Source of the DNA: Malus domestica
Taxonomy: Eukaryota > Streptophyta > Magnoliopsida > Rosales > Rosaceae
Length of the DNA: 64,000 nt
Assembly: GCF_042453785.1 (NCBI RefSeq)
Contig: NC_091666.1
Coordinates: 28,974,501 to 29,038,500, forward strand
Direction: 5' to 3'
Shown in pieces: positions 55,349-64,000 of this stretch. How positions within the stretch are numbered: the first letter of the stretch is position 1; each line of letters starts with the position of its first letter. Position numbers and translations under genes: made by a program. Under the pieces are notes generated by a model. That model searched no databases. It saw nothing but the letters and a program-made list of their open reading frames with translations, and had not been told where the DNA came from.

Positions 55349-57492
55349 TTTCTACCGGCTTAGGGTTCAAGTTTCGACACAGGATGAGAATACGAAGACC
55401 TCGACACCGCCTTATATGGAGGATCAAAGAATGGATAACAAAGAGAGTAAGTTATGGGGTATCTTGTGGAGACGAACAACTTTAAATAACCGAGAGAAAA
55501 TATGGGATGTGATGATTGTGTGGGAAATGGGATTTGGCTTGTTTGTGGAAGCAATGGATTGAATTAGTGAGTGTGGGTTCATATTTTGGCATGGAACTTT
55601 TAGAAAAGGAAGCAAGAATGTAGGTAACTTTTTAGCAGTTGGCAATAAAAGCTGGTGTGCTTTTGGATATTAGGGTTTGAATACATTCCCAACACGTTTT
55701 ACCGTCACCATGTATGGAGATGGAGAGAGAGAGAGAGAGAGGAGCATGGTTACGTAGGTGGAGTGTCTTAGACACGATTTTGGCAAGTGGAAGAAAAGTG
55801 CTTCTATGGTAACTGCTTTTTATCTTTAACTGATCATAGTCAACATAGTGACTTAAGTTTTGATCGTCACACAGTTAATTAATGCCTTTTCAATTGGTGA
55901 TGGCAAGCCTTGCGTTTTGATCAACATAATCCCTTGTTGTAGAGTACTTCTAATAAAGACGAAAAAGTAACAAATGATCATTTGGTTTAGCAGCATTTGA
56001 TCTCTACTTTATTGGCAAAACAACTTATATAACTATAATTTCCCCTTGGGAAGAACAATTGCAGTAGTGAAACATCTCGTTGTGCATTCCTACTCATAAG
56101 AAACATAAGAAAGAAATAACGCTTTGAGAAGTATACACTGATTATTTTGAACAGTAAAAAACAATTTCCTTTCAAAATTTCGACATACGAGAATGAGTTG
56201 GAGGTCATGAAAACCCAAAGAATAGCCTCGTACATGTTACTTGATGCCGAAGCAACCAAAAGGATGTAAAACATCGCTTGTAGGACTTGACTAAACACTA
56301 GCGTAGTGTACTGGTAACTAGTCACTTCTACGCTTGGAGAAAGTGAGGCTTCTCACATTAAGAAAAAGTGTGGATGCCTCCCTTTTTGGACACAAAAGTT
56401 CTTTAGAAACAACCTTAAACAAAGTTAAATGGATTAAGAATTTCTCAAGTTTTAATCACCAAATGATGTGACATGTAACAAGGTTTTAGTAGTTTTTATC
56501 ATGTTGTGACGCACAATTATATTTTTAACATGTTTACGAGGATAATCTTGAATTGAGAAGGGAAATACGGAATAAGATTAATCAACCGCCTAGTAGATCT
56601 AACTTTTGCATTTTTAAGTATGTGATTACATACTTTAAGATAGAACTCACACTTTATTTTTATTTTTTATGTTTAGTAGACAGGAAATTAAGAATTTAAA
56701 TAGATTTTACCCATATTTTAGTAAACGCAGAAAAATTAAAAAATTCAAATAATTCCAATTTTCATTTCTTGTAAGTAAACACGACATTTGTGTACTCTTC
56801 CGAACGAAAATCTCAAACTCGGTTAAGCTCAAGTGGCAAAAGATAAGTAGATCTTCAATTTTAGTTCCTTTTGTAAGGAAATAGGAAAATGAAAATAAAA
56901 GTCGATTAAGTGGGAAAAGAAAAATCTCTGTGATGAACAATATTCCAAAAGCTGTTAGCCGCAGAAGCCAAAAGCTGTTGGGCATATGCCTCATGCCATC
57001 TATACACTAACACCAGAGAGACAACTGATCTTAAATCTAACTGCCCAAAATCCCGATGACATGACCTCACGACGGGGATGGCCCGAGGACTTTATGCCGT
57101 TGAAAATGTGCCGCGGATACTGGTGTAAAAGTGAATATAAGTTCAGGTCTAGAGATATACAGCTCGCATGTTAACCAAATCGGCAGATGAGATGACGATT
57201 TATACATCTAGATAAGGAAATATATTAACAATATTCAGATAATGCATTCCTAACCGTGCCTCGACAAATGATAATCGTCATTTCAAAGTTTCACTAAACA
57301 TTGAAAAACACGACATGTAATTTTCGAAAGCTTTATATAAAGTAAGCCATAAGACAGCACTTAGCTATTCTGTGAATGCCAAGTTAAATTATTCTAGAAT
57401 TGTGATTGTGTTCAAGAGAGCAATGCTCAGACAAAATCAGAAGCAGAGGAAACAACAGAATACAAACATACAAGAAGATCAATCTGAGTCGC
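55349..57492. other. Intergenic DNA, 2.1 kb
   Basis: Holds the promoter of the KDEL protease (a possible TATATGG at about 55413) and a GAGAGA microsatellite at about 55721-55741. Small open frames on both strands show no known family. Otherwise AT-rich without features. Confidence 0.45.
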
Positions 57493-58940
57493 TCATGCTT
57501 GAGTCTCCCTTAATTTGGCCTGCTCCCGCAGCATCTCTTCTCTAACTCTCTTAATCTCCATTTCCCTTTCGAGTCTTTCTTGCTGCCATGTTAACGAGAC
57601 CCCAATCAATATCATTCCAAACTTTGAACGGTAACAATACCAAAACATAACGGCTAATACACGGAGAAGGCCAACTAAAAAGGCACATTTAAAAGGTAAG
57701 CACAACAAAAAAGCTTACATTTACGCCCATGTTATGAGCAGCCAACTATTACTACCAAGATTTCAAAAATCTAGGTTTTGGTCCAAGCATCCCTGCTATC
57801 CTTTGAACATGTAGTTCAGAACTAAAATACTAGTTTCCTGGTTTCAACAAGTTTGTGCTTCCTACTTAAATTATGGGAACGTAATATGGAACCCGCATCT
57901 AATGGAGGGAAACAAAAGAGAAGCAGCACAACTAGTCATGATAATAGGCAACGTATTACGAAAACACAACCAATTGTTCAACATGGAAGAAGGGTCCAGA
58001 TAAGAAATCTATGATAAGAAACGACTATAACTTATGAAAGGTTTAATTCTACACAGAGTGTTACTGATCACAGAAATATAACTTAATGACTGAGTCAAAT
58101 TCCAAGTTCAAATTATGTTCCCCAGTTCTCAGTAACCAAGCATTGCATTTAAGCTTCCCTGGGACACAAAACGAATATATCATTGACTACATTGCATTTG
58201 TCACGCAAAGAATAACTCCAAATAAGAAAGCCCACGATACGAAATGTCTATAACTTCTGAAAGGTTGAATTCTACACAGGAGTGCCACTTTATCACAAAA
58301 ATATAGCATAATAACAACAATAATAGCAAATTTCCAAGTTCAATTACGTTCCCCAATCCCCAGCATCCCACATTGCATTTATGCTTCCCTCGGCTACGAA
58401 AAGGCTATAACAATGACTACATTGCATTTATCACAGAAAACAGAGCTCCAAATAAGAAACCCCACGATACGAAAGGTTGAATTCTACACAGGAGGTGTCA
58501 CTTTATCATAATAATATAGCATAGCAACAACAAATACAGCGAAATTCCAAGTTCAATTATGTTCCCCAATTCCCTGTAACCAAACATTGCATTCCCTCTA
58601 ACCTCACCACAAAGTTTCACGCCAATTTCCTGTAAATCGGATTTTCCGCCATAATTGAACAATTCAATGAGAACCCATCTAAATTCTGAGCTTGCAGTGC
58701 TCAAATTCAATCGAATTCTTAAATAAAAAATTGCAAATCACCCAAATTTTAAGTCCAATCTGAAAGAGAAATTGCTTCTGCAGGCAAAGAGAAAGAAGAG
58801 ATTTTAACCTTTTCATCCTGATGCAGAGCGATCCAGACGTGGACTTTATCCATGGACTGCCAGAACACAAAAGCTCCCAAAGTCATAGCGAAGTAGGTTG
58901 CCACTTTCACCATCGTCTTCGCCTTCTTTTCTGCTTCCAA
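57493..58940 (-). CDS. Small one-helix membrane protein, unknown function
   Basis: Two exons on the minus strand, 58940-58809 and 57582-57493, give 73 residues in phase: MEAEKKAKTMVKVATYFAMT at the start, a membrane helix about residues 13-30 (VATYFAMTLGAFVFWQSM), then DKVHVWIALHQDEK. A charged helix encoded by exon 2 follows (QERLEREMEIKRVREEMLRE), likely a short coiled coil. I think similar small proteins exist in other land plants but cannot name a family or function. The clean splice, split helix-tail architecture and single in-frame join support a real gene. The 1.2-kb intron carries tandem repeats. Confidence 0.72.
57994..58610. repeat. Three tandem copies of a 230-bp unit in the intron
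   Basis: Copies at about 57994-58219, 58220-58449 and 58450-58610 (the last shortened) share AAGGTTGAATTCTACACAG, ATTCCAAGTTCAA, ATGTTCCCCA, CATTGCATTTATGCTTCCCT and GACTACATTGCATTT. The copies have drifted. No coding capacity. Confidence 0.75.
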
Positions 58941-59649
58941 ATCTCCGTTTTAGGTTTCAGGTGAGCGATCGATAGATAGACAGACCCACTAACGCCACTC
59001 TCCGTTTATCGTAAACGGGTCGAATCCGAACGCCAAAATGCTTTATACAACTTAAGAGTAGATAGAAAGCCCTCCAAGTGTCTTTGCTGGGCCGATTGAC
59101 AAATGCTATTTGGCCCATTTTTACCAAAACATGAAAAGTACTTCTTGATTTTTGGAGAAGCACTTTTAAATGCTTCTTCATAAATCACTTTTAGTACAAG
59201 TACTTGTGAACAAAAGTGCTTCCTACAATGCATGAAGAGCCTGAAGCAGGTGCTTCTCTAGAAGGCACTTTTTACGATCCACAGTCACTTTCAAAGTTTT
59301 TGTGAAACGATGTAATGTAGTCTGAAAGCGTTTTTAACCATTCTTAAAAAGCATCCCAAACAAGGTGGCGTTATGGTTAACATGCTAACCCACATTTTCT
59401 CCATATTCTATAACAACATAACAATATATGATAGTTTTGATATGCTTCAACAAGAAAATACAAGGAATCAACAATAGCCAAAGCAATGAATAAAATTTAG
59501 TCAATATATTTGGATGAGAGATATAGACGAATGCAGGCACGCTACAATTCGAGATGAATCATTATTTACACCAAATCTAATCGAACTTGTGTACATTATG
59601 TATACGTGTGTCTTGTGGAAACAAGAACAAAAGGAATCGGCCAGATCCG
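58941..59649. other. Promoter of the small gene, MITE-like DNA and ATG16 3' region
   Basis: About 59095-59365 is rich in AAAAGTGCTT and AAGCACTTTT words in both orientations, the mark of a Rosaceae-type MITE, but ends and target duplication are not clear. 59400-59649 is probably ATG16 3' UTR. Confidence 0.45.
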
Positions 59650-62167
59650 TCACGTCCAAGTACAGATGATTCCGTTCTTGTCCGCAGAAGCTAGAGGTTT
59701 TCCATGCCCGCTCCATGAACAACACAGGACAGATGCAGTGTGCTCCTTCAGAGTGCTCACAATGTCAGCTTTCGATATTGACCAAATATACACACAACCG
59801 TCAGCAGATCCAGCAGCAACGTAATTGTCATCTGGACTGATACAGGACCGGCTCCAATTCGACGCTACTCTGTTTCCAGTGGCTCTTAATGTACGGCGGA
59901 CTTCCAGAGACCGCATATCAAACAAATTATGCACATTGTCTCTCCCACTGGTCAGTATAACATTACCATCTCGGGACAAAGATATAGATGTCACAGCATT
60001 TGAATGTGCAGCTACTTCACTGAGTAGCTTTCCTTTCTCAATATCCCACAAACGAAGATTTCCATCAACATGGCCTGAACATATGGTCTGTCCATCCATG
60101 CTGAATGACAAAGCATTGCAATTTTTCGGGTACATGATTGTATTGGTGCAGTAACCTTTCTGCAAATCCCAAACTTTTATGGTACGATCATAAGCTGCAC
60201 TCACAACATGACGACTTGAGAATTTGCTGACATCTACTGCACAAACTTTATCCATGTGGCCAGTGAGAGTGTGGCGAACCCTCCCTGAGCTAACATCCCA
60301 GGCATACAATTTGTTTGAGCTGCTTGCTGCAATGATAGATTTATTGTCATGGGTAATCGTCAGGTCCAGAACAGAACCAATGCAACCGTGAAGTGTATGA
60401 GTTAGTGACCCATTATTTGTATCCCACATTTTAATGGACCCATCCTGTCCACCAGTAATCAATCTGCCAGAATTGTACTCAAATAATATGGATGCACAAC
60501 CTCCTTCATGGGCAGGGATCCTATTCTTGCATGCAGAGGGAATGGTTGACTCCACATAGTACTCAGCACCTTCTTCACTTTGGCGGACAACACCATCTAC
60601 CTGCTGCCTAGCAAGTTTTTCCAAACCGCTGGCCCTAAGCCGCTCGATCATATCTTCATATAGTGCATTTGCCTAAATTAAATAAAGAACACACAGGTTA
60701 AAACATATACCCCATATGTACAATCGGTAAGAAATGTACAAAAGAAATATTTCTTTCAATAAATGAAGAAATTCAATACTATTGTATACTGGAGAACAAG
60801 GCAGTCCTTGCAACCACTTAAATGAGATTTCAAATCTTATCCGGGTATCCCATATACTTTCTAATGTTTTATGTCCAAGTTAAAGAATAGTTTAAGTGCA
60901 AGAAAGAAAACGGAAAATCCCATGTGGCATGTCAAAAGAGATCCAAATTAATATATAGCATTGTTTCCATTTAGGTTTTTCTAACATTTACCAAACACTT
61001 GTGAAAGTGGCAAACCTTAAATCCATTAACAACTAGAAAACGCGCTATGTCTCGCATCACACCTTAAACCCATCAACATCTAGAACTACCGACTAAACTA
61101 AATGAGAGAACCACAATATTTAAGTTTGATTATAGAACATATAAAGTACCTCGTTAAGGCGTTCTGCATCCTTCATCTTTTCCAACATCCAGCGGTCAAT
61201 TAACACCTTACTTTCAGTTTCAGCATTCCTAGCTCTAATAGACATTGCTTCTAGCTGTGCTCTTATTTCCTTGTTCTCATTCACAACCAATTCTAAAGCT
61301 TTAATCTTCTCTTCCAAGTCAGCCGCTAACTGAGAGCATTCATCCCTACAACATGTACTCATTGAAATCAGTCATCAAGAACCTTGAAATCTCAAAAAGC
61401 GTCTGCTTTTCCATTACTAGTAAAAAAAACTTCAACCTTTTTTCAGTTAACTCCTTCTGAAGATCAGCCACTGCCGCTTCTTTCTCTTGAAGTGAAGCTT
61501 TTGAAGCTCTGGACTCTGCTACTTCCACCACGAGTTGCTCGGACAACCGCGATTGAGCTTTGTAACACTGCTGCAGTTCCATTTCCAGATTCTCCGCTTT
61601 CTCCTTCCATTCTGAGCCCTTAAAAGACAACCAAAAAGTAACTCAATCTCTAAGTTCTAAACAATTCAAACCCAAGGGAAGCTACAACTATAAACCATTC
61701 CAATCACACAAGAAACCGATAACTCGCAAACTAAACGCCACAACAAGTTAACGAAGCATCAAATTCTTCCCCAAAATAGTAATTACATCAATTACTTCAA
61801 TCAACCGAAAATTCTTCTGCTAGCGAACTCGGGGATCAAATATTTCAAATTCAAACAAAATTTCCCAAAAATCAGAACCATAAATCGCAGCTTGTTAGAG
61901 ACTAAGAGACTACCTGATGAAGAATTGGCTTCGCAAGAGCGATGATAGCTGGAGCATGAGCACCTTCTTCCACCAAATGCCGCCTCCGCAGAGCCTTCAG
62001 AGCGTGCTTTATCGCTTCCGTCGCAATCTCCTCCTGCGACCTGCACAAAGAAACAGACTTCAGCAAAACACAAACACCTCTGCAGTGTACGATCGCCTCT
62101 GTTTGGCAACCGAGAAAATTTCCCGAAGAGAAAATTCACGAATCCGGAAACGACGCCGTACTTACAT
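59650..62167 (-). CDS. ATG16: Autophagy-related protein 16 (ATG16)
   Basis: Exons on the minus strand: two bases of the ATG at 62167-62166, then 62040-61914, 61618-61437, 61345-61150 and 60672-59650. Total 1530 nt, or 509 residues, the length I recall for Arabidopsis ATG16 (At5g50230). The start codon is split A-T / G by the first intron, and the leader exon continues upstream of 62167. Residues 1-45 ([20 protein letters not shown]) contain the ATG5-binding helix. A coiled coil follows to about 170 ([40 protein letters not shown]), then seven WD40 repeats ([54 protein letters not shown]). ATG16 joins ATG12-ATG5 to direct ATG8 lipidation on autophagosome membranes. Confidence 0.95.
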
Positions 62168-62521
62168 TGCGATCGAAATCGAGGATTGTGCCGGAGAAAT
62201 CGTTAGGGATTCAATAAGGGGAAGAAATCATGGTCTTCTTCGAAGGCGCAGGGGTAATTCCGGAATAGCGTTGAAAGTTGCGGCGGCGGCCGGTTTTAGC
62301 AACGCCCAAAAACAGGGAATTCGGATCCCTTTGGAATTGGTCCGTTCGGAATCAGGGCGTTTGGGGAAGTCTGAGACGATGGAATTCGATTCCGACTGAG
62401 AGTCTGAAAAAACCGGGGGTTGCTGCCAAGAGATCGAGCCAGCGTAGAGTCGGGAGTACGACGGACGAAAGGAGACTATCAATAAAACGGCGTCGTTCTT
62501 GACTAATTAACATTAGTTTTA
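62168..62521. other. ATG16 leader and promoter region
   Basis: Holds the 5' UTR exon and promoter of ATG16 on the minus strand; GC content is higher than further out. No other gene is seen. Confidence 0.5.
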
Positions 62522-62656
62522 GGGATGTGATATCCAGACATCGCTTTTTACTTTTCCCACACCTTTTTAATTTTCGGCATTCGGATTGGATGAATTGAAG
62601 AAGATCAACAGACAGATGTGTGAGAAATAAAAAGGGGTGTGTGGATAGCACACCCC
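62522..62656. mobile_element. Small MITE, 135 bp, 8-bp target duplication
   Basis: The left end GGGATGTGATATCCAGACAT and inverted right end GGGGTGTGCTATCCACACAC pair over about 45 bp. TAGTTTTA flanks both sides (62514-62521 and 62657-62664). Confidence 0.8.
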
Positions 62657-63820
62657 TAGTTTTAAAGGAGGTGATTTTTACGCATATTTTAGGATTCGTT
62701 TGGAAGTGTATTTAAAATAGTTGGAAACACTTTTGGATTCACTTGAAAGTTTCATGACTCATTTGAAAGATTTTTAAAAATGATTGAAGTGTTTTTTGTG
62801 GATTGTTTTTTAAATCAATTCTTCGTAAAAACGCAAATAAATCCTAAAAAACATTTTTTTTTCAAGTTTTATTATTATTAAACCATCTTCAATTCTTGGG
62901 TTAAAGTTAAAAATTTTAACCCATAGAAATTTGGGTTTTAACCCAAAAACAGATTTTTTTTTTCCTCCAACCCTTCTGGTTAAGTTTTTAGCCCGGAAGT
63001 TTTAAAAAATGAATTTAGGATAATTTTTTTTCTTAAGGTAACTTAAAAAAAAAATTATGTTGACTGTGTTAATTTAATTTTATGAACATTTTAACCCAAA
63101 AATATTTAGATTTCGATAAATATTGAAAAATCTCTAAACCGACACCATGAAACTCGTGAAACACTATGACAGAATATGAAACACATAAAATAATATATTT
63201 TTTAATTACTTTAGCCGTTGAATTTAAATTTAGACAATTGGATCTTCTTTTTTTACCGTTAGATTTCATCATGTTAGATTTTAACCGTTTGATTTAATGA
63301 ATAAATAAAACGAAAAAAAATACACATATATAGTGGGCCAACTCCACTAACCCATGAGAAATCTTGGGCTAAATTTGTCTCAAAAATGAGTTTTGGGTTA
63401 AAACTTATATTTGTCCCAAGATTTAGAGCAAGTTAGGGTAAGTATAGAACCTAAAATTTGAGTTTTACTTCAAGGGTTGGAGTAGGTCTTAGGGGAGGGA
63501 AAAGTTTGAAACTATTATAATAATTTAGGAGAGTGAGTTTCGAATCTGAGACACATAGGTAGAAACCTAACACCCTATTCATTATGATATTGGACAATAT
63601 GTGTAGAAAAAGACATGAAACTCTTCCTGAAAAAAGCACATAACTGGTTTGAAACCTAAAAATATTTCTCTGAAAGCACTTTCAGTCATTTAAAAGTACT
63701 TCCAAATGAGTATTTAGTAATGATTGATTCCAAAAGCACTTTGATCAAAACAATTTTTAACTATTTTAAAAGCACTTTCAAACGAGCGCTAAGCGTTTAC
63801 CTCTCTTTATTCATAACTCT
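62657..63820. mobile_element. Cluster of MITE-like remnants
   Basis: 62880-63490 has loosely inverse ends (ACCATCTTCAATTCTTGGGT; TACTTCAAGGGTTGGAGTAG) and inverse GGGTTTTAACCCAA and TTTTGGGTTAAAAC words. It is flanked by AAAGCACTTT-type MITE DNA at 62690-62870 and 63650-63800. 63530-63600 has a tRNA-like GATTCGAAACTC on the minus strand. No gene. Confidence 0.45.
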
Positions 63821-63826
63821 CAAATT

Positions 63827-64000
63827 ATGTAAATCAAATAGAAACAAAAAATTGATTAACAATGAGTATGAGAAGCTAAAAGAAATGTGTGTGTGTGTGT
63901 GTGTGTGTGTCATTTTTCTAATTGTAGTAAGGGTGTAAATCAAATAGAAACAAAAAATTGATTAACAATGAGTATGAGAAGCTAAAAGAAATGTGTGTGT
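63827..64000 (+). repeat. Tandem 107-bp unit with GT microsatellite
   Basis: GTAAATCAAATAGAAACAAA at 63829 returns at 63936. Each copy runs into AAATGTGTGTGTGTGTG. The second copy is cut by the window end. It holds a (GT)n run at 63883-63910. Confidence 0.8.

Overview
The window is plant nuclear DNA. It has many-exon genes with GT-AG introns, plastid-targeted proteins, a photosystem II subunit, and dense MITEs, SINEs and LTR remnants. The repeat families and gene order suggest a eudicot, probably Rosaceae and perhaps the apple/pear tribe. That placement is inference from remembered repeat sequences. All gene models were spliced by eye, and nearly every one closes in frame over all its exons. 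|| Layout. 1-4506: remains of Ty3/Gypsy-type LTR elements, with a broken leucine-rich-repeat receptor-kinase fragment sitting just behind a primer-binding site. 5813-10599 (+): UFM1-specific protease, 13 exons. 10859-12004 (-): CD2BP2/LIN1-like U5 snRNP factor. 12789-21791: one 9.0-kb PIF/Harbinger transposon flanked by TAA. It carries an intact-looking Myb/SANT protein, an intact DDE transposase, a remnant of a second SANT gene, a 1.4-kb CA-rich satellite and a SEC61-gamma-like gene, and it sits inside an older fold-back MITE. 22442-25054 (+): PPR protein (EMB1006-like). 25.8-28.5 kb: MITE and duplicated repeats. 30184-33066 (+): four-MA3-domain translation regulator (MRF). 35487-38915 (+): TPR protein. 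39-42 kb: SINE, hairpin, solo LTR and MULE-type MITE. 42816-43193 (+): single-unit PsbY. 43627-46090 (-): CbbY-like plastid HAD phosphatase. 46.3-53.5 kb: tandem duplication holding a dead (47290-49871) and an intact (51043-53501) methionine sulfoxide reductase A gene, each with a tRNA-Ser relic upstream. 53939-55348 (-): KDEL-tailed papain-like protease. 57493-58940 (-): small one-helix membrane protein. 59650-62167 (-): ATG16, whose ATG is split by an intron. 62.5-64 kb: MITEs and a GT microsatellite. || The host genes are independent single-gene transcription units, not an operon. From memory, several neighbours match Arabidopsis blocks At3g48340-48570, At5g50230-50460 and At5g63190-63200, so the region looks like a conserved eudicot block expanded by transposons. 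UFM1 protease, SEC61-gamma, ATG16 and a KDEL protease all touch ER biology, but this clustering is more likely chance within a conserved block than a designed unit. || The best candidates for something new are the Harbinger element that appears to carry a SEC61-gamma gene, the LRR kinase fragment inside an LTR shell, the single-unit PsbY gene and the split start codon of ATG16.
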